A stretch of 64,000 bases of DNA, from the NCBI GenBank assembly GCA_945882315.1, contig CAMCWB010000009.1:21020-85019 (forward strand), written 5' to 3'. The stretch comes from Bauldia litoralis. GTDB taxonomy: Bacteria > Pseudomonadota > Alphaproteobacteria > Rhizobiales > Kaistiaceae. Positions 18,001 through 26,865 of this stretch are shown here, piece by piece; position 1 is the first letter of the stretch; each line of letters begins with the position of its first letter. The notes below the pieces were generated by a model that was not told the origin of the DNA, searched no databases, and saw only the letters and a list, made by a program, of their open reading frames with translations. A program made the position numbers and the translations under genes.

Positions 18001-19076
18001 GCCGCCTCCAGGCCGTCCAGCACGAGCACATCCTCGGGCGCGAAGATGACGGTGACCGTCTGGCCACGCGCCGGCGGAGGAAAATTCGGGCTGTTGAAGG
18101 TGTCCATCAGGATCGTGTTGTCGGTGAAGCGCACGCGGAGCCGCACCACCGAGCCGAGGAAACTGACATCCTCGATCGTGCCCCGCATCCGGTTCCGGCC
18201 GCCGCCGAGATCGACCAGCATCGCCGATTCCGGCCGCAGCGCCACCGACATGCTGTCCCCGGCCTTTGTCGCACCGAGACCGCGCGAGGCGACAATGTCC
18301 TGGCCGTCGATGGCGATCGTCCCCTTTGCCGGATCGGCGACCTTGCCGTTGAGGACATTGAGCGTCCCGACGAATGAGGCGACGAAGCGCGTCTTCGGAA
18401 AATTGTAGATCTCGAAGGGTGCCCCGACCTGCTCCATGCGGCCCTGGCTCATCACCACGACGCGGTCGGAAATCGACAGCGCCTCCTCCTGGTCATGCGT
18501 CACGAAGATCGTCGTGATGCCGAGCTCTTTCTGGATGGAACGGATCTCGTCGCGCAGCGACACGCGCACTTTTGCGTCGAGCGCCGAGAGCGGCTCGTCG
18601 AGGAGCAGCACCCGCGGCTTCGGTGCGAGAGCGCGCGCCAGCGCCACGCGCTGCTGCTGGCCGCCGGAGAGCTGGTAGGGATAGCGGTCGCCGAATTTCT
18701 GCAGCTTGATCAGTTCCAGCATCTCGGCAACGCGTCTTGCCGCCTCGGCCTTCGCCATGCCGGCGACCTTCAGCCCGAAGCCGATATTCTGTGCAACCGT
18801 CAGGTTTGGGAACAGCGCATAGGCCTGGAACACCATGCCGATATTGCGCTGGTTCGGCCGCAGATTGGTAACGTCCCGGTCGCCGATCGAGATCGTTCCC
18901 GAAGTCGGCTCCTCGAAGCCGGCGACGATGCGGAGCACCGTCGTCTTGCCGCAACCCGAGGGCCCGAGGAAGGAAACAAATTCCCCGCGCCCGATGTCGA
19001 GATTGAAATCCTGCACCACGACATTCGGGCCGTAGGATTTCTGGACGCCCCGTATCGAAAGAAAAGTTTCGGCCAT
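17997..19076 (-). CDS. ABC importer ATP-binding subunit (PotA/FbpC type)
   Basis: This 359-residue ATPase has Walker A GPSGCGKTT, signature LSGGQQQRVALARALA, Walker B VLLLDEPLSALD and the switch His in FVTHDQEEA. A C-terminal TOBE domain (about 275-355) is typical of the spermidine/putrescine, iron and sulfate importer class. The open frame extends to 19160, but ATG 19076 gives the family-typical start MAETFLSIRGVQKSYG and lies 14 nt after the permease stop. It is the last gene of a binding protein-permease-permease-ATPase operon. The substrate is not determined. Confidence 0.92.
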   Translation of the reverse strand: MAETFLSIRGVQKSYGPNVVVQDFNLDIGRGEFVSFLGPSGCGKTTVLRIVAGFEEPTSGTISIGDRDVTNLRPNQRNIGMVFQAYALFPNLTVAQNIGFGLKVAGMAKAEAARRVAEMLELIKLQKFGDRYPYQLSGGQQQRVALARALAPKPRVLLLDEPLSALDAKVRVSLRDEIRSIQKELGITTIFVTHDQEEALSISDRVVVMSQGRMEQVGAPFEIYNFPKTRFVASFVGTLNVLNGKVADPAKGTIAIDGQDIVASRGLGATKAGDSMSVALRPESAMLVDLGGGRNRMRGTIEDVSFLGSVVRLRVRFTDNTILMDTFNSPNFPPPARGQTVTVIFAPEDVLVLDGLEAA

Positions 19077-19090
19077 GGCTTGGGTTTCGC

Positions 19091-19891
19091 TCAACGGGGC
19101 TGATTTGCGGATTTGGGGGCGAAGCGCGACAGGATTTGGATGATCGACATGCACCCCCACGTTATTGCGAAGGCGATGATGGCCAGCGCCGAGGGTTCAT
19201 AGGCGCGATTAGCACCAATATTCTGCAGATAGGGACCAAAGGCCGGACGGTTGAGCAGGCTCGCCATCGTGAATTCGCCGATGACGATGGCAAAGGTCAG
19301 AAACGCGCCCGACAGGACGGCGATGAGCACATTCGGCAGGATCACGCGGATGACGATCCGTGTCCATCCAGCGCCAAGAATCTGCGCGGCTTCGGTGAGC
19401 GTCCGGACATCGATCGTCGCCAGCCCCGTATCGACGGCGCGGTACATATAGGGCAGTGCCAGCGTCGCATAGCCGATGACCAAAAGCGCATCGGCGCCGC
19501 GCGTGCTCGCAAGGAACGGCAGCGGCGAGGACGAGCCGAACATCCTGATATAGCCGAAGACGATCACGATCGCCGGAATGACCAGCGGCAGAAGCGTGAT
19601 GAACTCGACGACCGGCCGGAAGCGCGGCATACGAAGCCGGATCCAGTAGGCCGTGGGCACCACGAGGAGCACACCGAGCAGGATCGTAAAGACGGCGACG
19701 AGCACCGAGTAGAAGAACGTCGCCTGGAAATAGGGGTCGCCCAGCACCGATCGATAGGCGTCGAAGGAATACACGCCGCGCCGCATGCGCAGCGAAAATT
19801 CGAAAGTCGCGATCAGCGGCAACAGGAAATAAGCCGCGCCGACGCCGAAAGTGATCCAAGCCCAGAGCCGGCTTGTCTTCATTTCAGCCAC
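19091..19891 (-). CDS. ABC importer permease subunit (PotC type)
   Basis: The 266-residue inner-membrane protein has about six transmembrane segments and the EAA loop LTEAAQILGAGWTRIVIRVI that docks onto the ATPase. It belongs to the BPD_transp_1 superfamily, in the subclass found with PotA-like ATPases. Its start lies inside the end of the other permease gene (13-bp overlap) and it is followed by the ATPase gene. It should form a heterodimeric channel with the 306-residue permease. Confidence 0.9.
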   Translation of the reverse strand: MAEMKTSRLWAWITFGVGAAYFLLPLIATFEFSLRMRRGVYSFDAYRSVLGDPYFQATFFYSVLVAVFTILLGVLLVVPTAYWIRLRMPRFRPVVEFITLLPLVIPAIVIVFGYIRMFGSSSPLPFLASTRGADALLVIGYATLALPYMYRAVDTGLATIDVRTLTEAAQILGAGWTRIVIRVILPNVLIAVLSGAFLTFAIVIGEFTMASLLNRPAFGPYLQNIGANRAYEPSALAIIAFAITWGCMSIIQILSRFAPKSANQPR

Positions 19892-20799
19892 CGATCACTG
19901 CGCGCCCGGAACCAGATGTAGAAGATGTTGGCGACGCCGGTGATGAAGATCATCCCGAAGGCCAGCGCATAACCGAGATGCGGGTTGTGCAGCACGTCGC
20001 CGCGGATTTGCGCGTAGAGGAGGATCGGCACGATATTGAGCTGCGAGCCGGTCAGCGCGTAGGCGGTGGCGATCGCGCCGAAGGCATTGGCGAAGAGGAG
20101 GAGAACCGTGCCGAGGAAGCTCGGCCAGAGAACCGGAATGACCACCATCCGCCAGTATTGCCAGGTCGTGGCGCCAAGCATGGCGGCGGCCTCTCCCCAC
20201 TCCTTCTTCAGGCCGTCGACGGCCGGCGTGATGATCACCAGCATCAGCGGAATCTGGAAATAGAGATAGGTCAGCGTCAGCCCCCAGAAGGACAGGAGGT
20301 TGAAGCCGAGGGAATAGATATTCACCCCGAGCCAGTTGTTGAGGAGCACGGTCAGCAGCCCCAGCCGGCCGAGTGTCGCGATGAAGGCGAAGGCGAGCGG
20401 CACGCCGGCAAAATTCGAGGCGACGCCGGAGAATGTCACGGTCGCCGACCTCAGCCAGGGCGGCAGGCCGCCGCGCGAGATCGCTACTGCCATGGCCAAT
20501 CCGACCACACCGCCGAGGACCGCCGAAGCAAGGCTGATGCGGATCGAAATCCAATAGGCGCTGACGATCGATGGCGCCGACAGCGCCAGGATATTGTCGA
20601 AGGTTATCTCGCCCTGATCGTTCTGGAAGGCGCCGACGACGAGATAGGTCGTCGGCAGGATCAGAAACATCAGCGCGAAGATCAGGAACGGGACGACACC
20701 AAGCCAATCGAGCGGCAGCCGGTAGCGGCGCACTGGCGCCGGCGGCGCGTCCTGCATCGCCGAACCGTCGGCTAGGCTGATCTCGGTCATTTGCCCCAC
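19879..20799 (-). CDS. ABC importer permease subunit (PotB type)
   Basis: The 306-residue protein has about six membrane segments preceded by a charged cytoplasmic N-terminus (to RYRLPLDWLGV). The EAA-type loop WGEAAAMLGATTWQYWRMVV lies near residue 205. It is the first permease of the importer operon, 46 bp downstream of the binding-protein stop and overlapping the second permease by 13 bp. The heterodimeric permease layout matches polyamine, iron and 2-aminoethylphosphonate importers. Confidence 0.9.
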   Translation of the reverse strand: MGQMTEISLADGSAMQDAPPAPVRRYRLPLDWLGVVPFLIFALMFLILPTTYLVVGAFQNDQGEITFDNILALSAPSIVSAYWISIRISLASAVLGGVVGLAMAVAISRGGLPPWLRSATVTFSGVASNFAGVPLAFAFIATLGRLGLLTVLLNNWLGVNIYSLGFNLLSFWGLTLTYLYFQIPLMLVIITPAVDGLKKEWGEAAAMLGATTWQYWRMVVIPVLWPSFLGTVLLLFANAFGAIATAYALTGSQLNIVPILLYAQIRGDVLHNPHLGYALAFGMIFITGVANIFYIWFRARSDRWLK

Positions 20800-20845
20800 G
20801 CGGTAAGAGGCCGGGCGGCGCGGACGCCGCCCGGTTTTTCGTCAA

Positions 20846-21949
20846 TTACTGGATGCTCGCACCGACGACGCTGTCCCATTGCTTGGTGATCACATCCTTG
20901 AAAGCGGCCTGCTCGTCGAGCGACGGGAACACCGCCTTCTCGTACGACGCTGCCGGCGGCAGCTTGTCGAGCAGATCCTGCGGGATCGCCTTCTTGGCCG
21001 CGAGATCGTTGAAGCGGATCGGGTGGCAATATCCCTTCAGCCAGAGAAGCTGGCCTTCGTCGGAATAGAGATATTCCATCCACAGCTTGGCGGCGTTCGG
21101 ATGCGGCGCGAAAGCGCTGATCGCCTGGACATAGACGCCGGCCACGACGCCCGAGGCCGGGACGATGACTTCGGCCTTCGGATTATCGAGGAAACCGTCG
21201 CGCCAGGAGAGACCGTTATAGTCCCAGGCGATCGCGACCGGTGTGGCGCCCTGCGCGATCGGCGCCGCCTTGGCGGTGATCGGCACGAAGTTGCCTTTCG
21301 CGTTCAGCTCCTTGAAGAATTCGAGGCCCTTCGCGCCCGCGGTCGCCGCGTCCGTAGCGCCGGCTGCGAGACCGGCGGCATAGACCGCCTGGATCCCCTG
21401 GTTGGACGTGCGCGGATCGCCGGCAAGCGCGACCGAATTGGCAAGTTCCGGCTTCAGGAGGTCGGCCCAGTCCTTGGGCACTTCCGTGACGATGTCGGTG
21501 TTCACGACGAAAGACAGAACCCCGTAATAGTCGCCGTACCAGAAGCCGTCGGCATCCTTGGCGCTGTCCGGGATCGAGTTCCAGGTCGCCACCTTATAGG
21601 GCGCGATGAGCCCTTCGGCCTTGGCCGTCGGACCGAAGGACAGGCCGACGTCGATGACGTCCGGCGCCTGCGGGCCCTTGTTGTCCTTGTTCGCCTTGAT
21701 GGCTTCGATCTCGTCGGCCGATCCGGCGTCGGGGTTGAGCTCGTTGATCGTGATCTCGGGATATTTGGCTTTGAAGCCGGCGATGACGTCCCCGTAGCCG
21801 CACCAGTTGTGCGGCAAGGCAATCGTGGTGAGCTGGCCTTCCGTCTTGGCGGCGGCGATCAGCTCAGCCGATTGGCTGAACGCGACGCCGTTCGAAGCGG
21901 TAAGTGCCAGGGCAGTAATCGACACCGTGCATAACCAGGTGGCTTTCAT
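20846..21949 (-). CDS. ABC importer periplasmic substrate-binding protein (family 1)
   Basis: The 367-residue protein has a signal peptide (MKATWLCTVSITALALTASNG, cut near AFS-QSA) and a two-lobed binding-protein fold typical of extracellular solute-binding family 1, related to the PotD/FbpA groups. ATG 21949 is preferred over the open upstream frame to 22051 because it gives an ordinary signal sequence. It is the first gene of its operon, so the promoter lies in the 21950-22427 region. The ligand cannot be read from the sequence. A DapA-like and a PuuE gene nearby might hint at a nitrogen compound. Confidence 0.88.
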   Translation of the reverse strand: MKATWLCTVSITALALTASNGVAFSQSAELIAAAKTEGQLTTIALPHNWCGYGDVIAGFKAKYPEITINELNPDAGSADEIEAIKANKDNKGPQAPDVIDVGLSFGPTAKAEGLIAPYKVATWNSIPDSAKDADGFWYGDYYGVLSFVVNTDIVTEVPKDWADLLKPELANSVALAGDPRTSNQGIQAVYAAGLAAGATDAATAGAKGLEFFKELNAKGNFVPITAKAAPIAQGATPVAIAWDYNGLSWRDGFLDNPKAEVIVPASGVVAGVYVQAISAFAPHPNAAKLWMEYLYSDEGQLLWLKGYCHPIRFNDLAAKKAIPQDLLDKLPPAASYEKAVFPSLDEQAAFKDVITKQWDSVVGASIQ

Positions 21950-22427
21950 GTTCGTTTTCCCTTGAGTGGAAGCTGAAGCTGTCAACGAAAATGTCAGGAC
22001 GGCAGGACGTGGTGTTGTCGATATCGCGCCTTTGCGAAGGTTCCATGTCACTCTAGTTGTGACATTTTTGCGCCTCGCCGGCTACAGCACTCGTTACAGG
22101 ATGAACTGGTTTTCTGGGGGCCGCCACTCCCCTGCGACTGCTCAATAGCCGGCAAACAAAAGCGACGCCGACCTCACGGCCGCGAACCGGTATCGGCGGA
22201 TGGCGGGCGTCAGCGTTGGCCGAGCGAGCCCCCGGAAGCTTTCCGTTGCCGGTGACATATCTGTCTCGGGTTCGCGTCAGCCGCTCGATAGCGGCAAGTC
22301 CGGTGGCCTACGCTTTCCTCACAATTACTTTGAATAATCAATCAATTCGCGCCGGAAATTCAGGGCTTGTTTACGAAACCGGAGGACACTCGGGCAACTC
22401 GAAATGGGCGCTCATATCGGGGGCGCA
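21950..22427. other. Intergenic region between the ABC importer and PilZ genes
   Basis: About 480 bp hold the divergent promoters of the importer operon and the PilZ gene. There is an AT-rich stretch at 22310-22350. An 87-codon plus-strand frame at 22216-22479 overlaps the PilZ start in another frame and has no coding character. I see no RNA gene. Confidence 0.45.
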
Positions 22428-22754
22428 ATGGAAGAAAACTGGGAAAATCGACGTGTCGATCGACGCGTCCGGACGCTGAAGGGCGGACGGATCGTCTACA
22501 ATGGCGGCTATGCGGTCGCCAATTGCACGGTCAAGAACCAGTCGGAAAGCGGCGCGATGCTGGAGACCGACGATATCCTCGGAATCCCGTCGGAATTCAT
22601 CCTCTACATCAACCCCGAACGGGACGGCCGGCCCTGCCGGATTGCCTGGCGCGCCGGCCCCAAGATGGGCGTCGCCTTCACCGGTCCGCCCATCATGCAC
22701 CAGCAGACCGAAGCTCCGAAACGCGCCATCAAGCGCCGCGACCAAGGTTACTGA
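22428..22754 (+). CDS. PilZ domain protein (c-di-GMP binding)
   Basis: A single-domain PilZ protein of 108 residues. It has the two c-di-GMP binding motifs: the basic RRVDRR near the N-terminus and the later N-Q-S-E-S-G of the (D/N)xSxxG class, followed by the beta-barrel pattern ending in MGVAFTGP. Such stand-alone PilZ proteins act as receptors that tune motility, exopolysaccharide or the cell cycle. The open frame begins at ATG 22404. ATG 22428, giving MEENWENRRVDRR, matches typical PilZ N-termini better. The partner protein is unknown. Confidence 0.8.
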   Translation: MEENWENRRVDRRVRTLKGGRIVYNGGYAVANCTVKNQSESGAMLETDDILGIPSEFILYINPERDGRPCRIAWRAGPKMGVAFTGPPIMHQQTEAPKRAIKRRDQGY

Positions 22755-22874
22755 GGGCGGCATTTCATCGCTGCCCGGCTGTGTTTGCACGCCGACAAAT
22801 CTGCTATTCCTCCTGGGTAACCGATTTTTGACGCTCCGCGAACGCTCGCGGACCCATGATCCCTGGAGAGATAG

Positions 22875-23786
22875 ATGGCGCGCGCATTTGCCGGACTTTG
22901 GCCCCCCGTTTGTACTGCTTTCGCTGACGACGGGTCCGTCGATAACAAACGTACCGTTCGCCACAGCAAGGCGCTCCTTGCCGACGGGGCCGAAGGTCTT
23001 GCCATTCTCGGCACGACCAGCGAGGCCAACTCGCTCTCCCTCGACGAGCGCCGCAAGCTCATCGACGCCCATCTCGAAGGCGGCATCGAAGCCGACCGCC
23101 TGATGCCCGGCACCGGCGCCTGCGCCGTCGACGACGTCGTCGCGCTGTCGAAGCATGCCTACGAGATCGGCGCCTCGGGCGTCCTCATGCTGCCGCCCTT
23201 CTATTACAAGAAGGTTCCGGACGACGGCGTCTACACCTTCTACGCGCGCGTCATCGACAAGCTCGGCGCCAAGGCGCCGCCGATCATGCTCTATCACATC
23301 CCGCCGATGGCGGCGGTCGGCTTCTCGCTCGAGTTGATCGGCCGGCTGACGGAAGCCTATCCCGAGATCATCCTCGGCATGAAGGACTCCTCCGGCGATG
23401 CCGAGAACACGCTTGCCGTGATCAAGGCTTTCCCGAAATTCGCAGTCTTCCCCGGCGCCGAGCTCTATCTCGTCCGCGCCATGAAGGCCGGCGGCCGCGG
23501 CTGCATCTCGGCGACGGCCAACGTCAACGCCGCCGGCATCAGCAACCTCCTCAAGAAGTGGCAGAGCCCGGAGGCCGACGCGCTGCAGGAAGAGTTGAAC
23601 CTCGTCCGCAAGGCGGTCGAAGCACGCGGCAACATTCCGGGTTGCAAGGCGATCCTCGCCGACCGCTACAACGACAAGGCCTGGAACAATGTCCGGCCGC
23701 CGCTCGTCTCGCTCGCCGAGAAGCCGACCGCCGAACTCCTCGCCGACCCGGCGATCAGGAAGCTGCAGGAATCCGTCGCGGCCTGA
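22875..23786 (+). CDS. Dihydrodipicolinate synthase/N-acetylneuraminate lyase family aldolase
   Basis: This 303-residue TIM-barrel aldolase has the GTTSE loop (46-50), Tyr140 in LYHIP and the Schiff-base Lys170 in LGMKDSSGD. These are the hallmarks of the DapA/NanA superfamily, which adds or removes a pyruvate-like unit. It is not next to lysine-pathway genes, and its YHIPP loop differs from classical DapA, so it is more likely a catabolic relative than the housekeeping enzyme. It has a GGAGAGA ribosome-binding site. It converges on the allantoinase gene with a strong hairpin between them. Confidence 0.88.
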   Translation: MARAFAGLWPPVCTAFADDGSVDNKRTVRHSKALLADGAEGLAILGTTSEANSLSLDERRKLIDAHLEGGIEADRLMPGTGACAVDDVVALSKHAYEIGASGVLMLPPFYYKKVPDDGVYTFYARVIDKLGAKAPPIMLYHIPPMAAVGFSLELIGRLTEAYPEIILGMKDSSGDAENTLAVIKAFPKFAVFPGAELYLVRAMKAGGRGCISATANVNAAGISNLLKKWQSPEADALQEELNLVRKAVEARGNIPGCKAILADRYNDKAWNNVRPPLVSLAEKPTAELLADPAIRKLQESVAA

Positions 23787-23802
23787 CGCCCGACCGGAAT
23801 CG

Positions 23803-23830
23803 GGCCTTCGCCGCCAATGCGGCGAAGGCC
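23803..23830. terminator. Bidirectional hairpin terminator between convergent genes
   Basis: A perfect 12-bp stem (23803-23814 with 23819-23830) closes a CAAT loop, midway between the aldolase stop and the allantoinase stop. There is no long T-run on either strand, so it may work as a weak or Rho-assisted terminator. Confidence 0.6.
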
Positions 23831-23843
23831 ATCCTTGCCCGCG

Positions 23844-24755
23844 TCACGCCGGCTTGTGGTGGGCGTGCCAGTGCCAGGCGATATCCACCCGCCGCGGCAG
23901 CCAGACCTTGTCGTGGCTCGCGACATAATCGAGGAAGCGGGCAAGCGCCTGCGTCCGGTTCGGCCGGCCGGCGAGCCGGCAGTGTAGGCCGATCGACATC
24001 ATCTTCGGGTTGCCCTTGCCGCCCTCGGCATAGAGATAGTCGAAGCCGTCCTTGAGATAATTGAAGAACTGGTCGCCGGCGCTGAAGCCGGACGGCGTCG
24101 CGAAGCGCATATCGTTGGCGTCGAGCGTGTAGGGAACGACCAGGAACGGATCCTTGGCGCCGCCGATCCAATAGGGCAAATCGTCGGCATAGGCGTCGGA
24201 CGAATAAAGGAAGCCGCCCTCCTCCACCGCCAGGTCGACGGAGTTCAGCGACGTCCTGCCCTGATACATGCCGAGCGGACGCGAGCCGGTCAGTTCGGTG
24301 TGGAGCCGTATCGCTTCCCTGATATGGCGGCGCTCCTCTTCCTTCGGCACGTCGCGATAGTCGATCCATTTGAGACCATGGCTGGCGATCTCCCAGTCGG
24401 CCTCCTTCATCGCCGCGACGATCTCGGCATTGCGTTGCAGCGCCATCGCAATCGCAAAAACGGTCACCGGCACGGCGCGGTCGGTGAACAGCCGCCACAG
24501 GCGCCAGAAGCCGGCGCGCGAGCCATATTCGTAGATCGATTCCATGTTCATGTGGCGCATGCCCGGCCAGGGTTGCGCACCCGGAATCTCCGACAGGAAG
24601 GCTTCCGACGCGGCGTCGCCATGCAGGATATTGTTCTCGCCGCCCTCCTCGTAATTGATCACGAATTGCACGGCGACACGGGCGTCGCCCGGCCATTTCG
24701 GATCGGGAGGATTGCGGCCGTAGCCGATCATGTCGCGCGGATAAGTGTCGTCCAT
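23844..24755 (-). CDS. puuE: Cofactor-independent allantoinase, PuuE type (polysaccharide deacetylase fold)
   Basis: The 303-residue protein begins MDDTYPRDMIGYG and continues with a region around VQFVINYEEGGENNILHGD that is characteristic of PuuE allantoinases, metal-free relatives of polysaccharide deacetylases. It keeps the YGSRAGFWRLWRLF and ASHGLKWIDY segments of the NodB-like barrel. PuuE opens allantoin to allantoate in purine breakdown. ATG 24755 is chosen because the family starts there; the open frame goes on to 24809. No other ureide genes are in the window, so the pathway role is inferred from family resemblance. Confidence 0.8.
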   Translation of the reverse strand: MDDTYPRDMIGYGRNPPDPKWPGDARVAVQFVINYEEGGENNILHGDAASEAFLSEIPGAQPWPGMRHMNMESIYEYGSRAGFWRLWRLFTDRAVPVTVFAIAMALQRNAEIVAAMKEADWEIASHGLKWIDYRDVPKEEERRHIREAIRLHTELTGSRPLGMYQGRTSLNSVDLAVEEGGFLYSSDAYADDLPYWIGGAKDPFLVVPYTLDANDMRFATPSGFSAGDQFFNYLKDGFDYLYAEGGKGNPKMMSIGLHCRLAGRPNRTQALARFLDYVASHDKVWLPRRVDIAWHWHAHHKPA

Positions 24756-24920
24756 CAAGGCGCCCTTCTGACTTCCCGCGAAGTTTGCAGCGCACCAACC
24801 GCATTGCAAGCCCGCTTGGTCGAAACGAGACAGTCGCGTCCGTCAAGGAACTGTTAACCTTACGGGCGGAACCTTTGGGGAGGCTGGTGATTCTATAGGT
24901 TCGGCGATTGGGAGACTCCG

Positions 24921-25136
24921 ATGGCGGATCGACTGGAAAGCGACGCGGTCAGCGAGGACCTTTACGAAGGTCCCTGCTTCGACCAGATCCTGGAACACCG
25001 GATCGAAGCGATGCATGACCTTCTCGACCGGATGGCTCCGGTGAGCGCGTCTGTCGCTTTGAAGACGCTGCGGGATACCTTTCCCGAGGCTTCGCTAGCC
25101 CAGCGCGTGCAGGCTCTCTCGGTGCGGCGCCACTAA
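24921..25136 (+). CDS. Small conserved hypothetical protein (71 aa)
   Basis: An acidic, mostly helical 71-residue protein without a signal or membrane segment. A GGGAG ribosome-binding site lies about 7 nt before the ATG. It contains FDQILEHRIEAMHDLLDRMAP and ends VQALSVRRH. Codon use matches neighbouring genes, which supports a real gene. It lies alone between the divergent allantoinase start and the convergent pssA gene. No function can be given. Confidence 0.62.
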   Translation: MADRLESDAVSEDLYEGPCFDQILEHRIEAMHDLLDRMAPVSASVALKTLRDTFPEASLAQRVQALSVRRH

Positions 25137-25210
25137 CAGCCGCGTCATTCACTCCCCTTCCACTCACCGGAAATCGCGATAGTCGGCAATCAGCCTGTGT
25201 GGGCCGCGGC

Positions 25211-26050
25211 CTATGGCTCCTTGTGAGGCGCCGCCTCGGGGCTCGTGGCCGGCGGCGTGGCGGCCAGGCGCCGGTGATAGGTCGACCACGAGACCGGCAG
25301 CAATCCGAGATAGATCAGCGTGCAGATCGCCAGCGTCTCGAAGGGGAAGCTCAGCAGCAGCGCGACATAGACCACGACCAGCACGAAGAACGGCAGCACG
25401 CTCTCGCGCGGGATGCGCCGGCCGACGAGCTTGCCCGACCAGGTCGGAAACTTGCTGATCATCAGCACGCCGATCGTCAGCGTATAGAAAAGCACCAGCG
25501 GCGCCGTCAGCAGCCCGTGCGGCACGCCGACCTGTTCCAGATAGAAGGGCAAGAGCACCGTCATCGCACCAGCCGGGGCGGGAATGCCGACGAAATAATT
25601 CGCCTGCCATTCCGGCCGGTTGGGATCATCCAGCGCCACGTTGAAGCGGGCCAGGCGCAGGGCGCCGCAGATCGCGAAAATCATCGCCGCGATCCAGCCG
25701 AGCGAGCGAATCTCGTCGAGCGCCCAGACATAGATCAGGATAGCCGGCGCCACGCCGAAATTGAGGAAGTCGGTCAGCGAGTCGAGTTCAGCCCCGAAGC
25801 GCGAGGTCGACTTCAGGAAACGCGCTACCCGCCCGTCGATGCCGTCGAGGAAGGCCGCGATGAAGATCGCCGCAAAAGCCGCGTCGAAGCGTAGTTCGAT
25901 GCTCATGCGGATCGAGGTCAGGCCGGCGCAGAGGGCCAGCAGCGTGACGAGATTGGGAACGATCGACCGGACGGGAATCGAGCGCAGCTGGTTGACGCGA
26001 CGGCGGCGCGGTGAATCGTCGGGATCGAAGGGCGGGAAGATATTGGTCAT
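25211..26050 (-). CDS. pssA: CDP-diacylglycerol-serine O-phosphatidyltransferase
   Basis: An integral membrane CDP-alcohol phosphatidyltransferase of 279 residues. The family motif D-G-x2-A-R-x8-G-x3-D-x3-D is visible as DGIDGRVARFLKSTSRFG followed by AELDSLTD. It makes phosphatidylserine from CDP-diacylglycerol and serine. Seven to eight hydrophobic segments follow the hydrophilic N-terminus. It sits 3 bp after psd, so the two steps from CDP-DAG to phosphatidylethanolamine are encoded together, as in other alphaproteobacteria. Confidence 0.93.
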   Translation of the reverse strand: MTNIFPPFDPDDSPRRRRVNQLRSIPVRSIVPNLVTLLALCAGLTSIRMSIELRFDAAFAAIFIAAFLDGIDGRVARFLKSTSRFGAELDSLTDFLNFGVAPAILIYVWALDEIRSLGWIAAMIFAICGALRLARFNVALDDPNRPEWQANYFVGIPAPAGAMTVLLPFYLEQVGVPHGLLTAPLVLFYTLTIGVLMISKFPTWSGKLVGRRIPRESVLPFFVLVVVYVALLLSFPFETLAICTLIYLGLLPVSWSTYHRRLAATPPATSPEAAPHKEP

Positions 26051-26053
26051 GGA

Positions 26054-26755
26054 TCAGTCTATCCGGACACGCCGCTCGGACGGCTCCTGGTCGAAGCTGG
26101 CCAGCACCGTTTCGCCGGCAATCGCCGTCTGGCCTTCGGAAACCAGAATCTGCGCGCTGAGCGGTAAATAAACATCGACCCGCGACCCGAAGCGGATCAG
26201 GCCGAAGCGCTGCCCCGGCGACAGGCTGTCATTCTCGCGGACGAAACAGAGGATGCGCCGGGCAACCAGCCCGGCGATCTGCACGACGCCGATGGGGCCA
26301 TGCGCGCTCTCGACGACGAGGCCGTTGCGCTCATTGTCCTCGCTCGCCTTGTCGAGGTCGGCATTGAAGAACTTGCCGGGCGTATAGACGATTTTTGTAA
26401 CCCGGCCGGCCAGCGGTGAACGGTTCACATGGCAGTCGAAGACGCTCATGAAGATCGACACGCGGCGGCGGGTCTGCTCGCCGAGGCCGAGCTCGCGCGG
26501 CGCCATGCCGACCGCCACCGCGATGACGCGGCCGTCGGCGGGGCTCACCACGAGCCCCGGCGCCAGAGGCGTGACGCGCGGCGGATCGCGGAAGAAACAG
26601 ACGCACCAGATCGTCAGGATCAGGCCGATCCAGAAGATCGGCGCCCAGAACCAGCCGAAAAACAGCGTCACGAAGGCGAAGATCGCGATGAAGGGGTAAC
26701 CTTCGGGGCGGATCGGCACGAGCATCGAGCGCATCGAGTCGAGGATTGACGCCAT
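26054..26755 (-). CDS. psd: Phosphatidylserine decarboxylase proenzyme
   Basis: This 233-residue short-type decarboxylase converts phosphatidylserine to phosphatidylethanolamine at the inner membrane. Visible marks are a membrane-associated N-terminus, [11 protein letters not shown] (about 68-78), [13 protein letters not shown] and the self-cleavage site G-S in RFGSRVDVY near the C-terminus, where Ser becomes the pyruvoyl cofactor. It lies upstream of pssA with a 3-bp gap in the same operon. Length and motifs fit the complete gene. Confidence 0.93.
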   Translation of the reverse strand: MASILDSMRSMLVPIRPEGYPFIAIFAFVTLFFGWFWAPIFWIGLILTIWCVCFFRDPPRVTPLAPGLVVSPADGRVIAVAVGMAPRELGLGEQTRRRVSIFMSVFDCHVNRSPLAGRVTKIVYTPGKFFNADLDKASEDNERNGLVVESAHGPIGVVQIAGLVARRILCFVRENDSLSPGQRFGLIRFGSRVDVYLPLSAQILVSEGQTAIAGETVLASFDQEPSERRVRID

Positions 26756-26865
26756 TCACTTCACCCGGCGGCAAGTCGAATCGTGGAGCCGGCGGCCGCC
26801 TGCCCGCTCCGGCCGGTAAAAAGCATGGATCGGCCGGCAAGTGAAGGCGGCGGTGGCGCGGCCAT

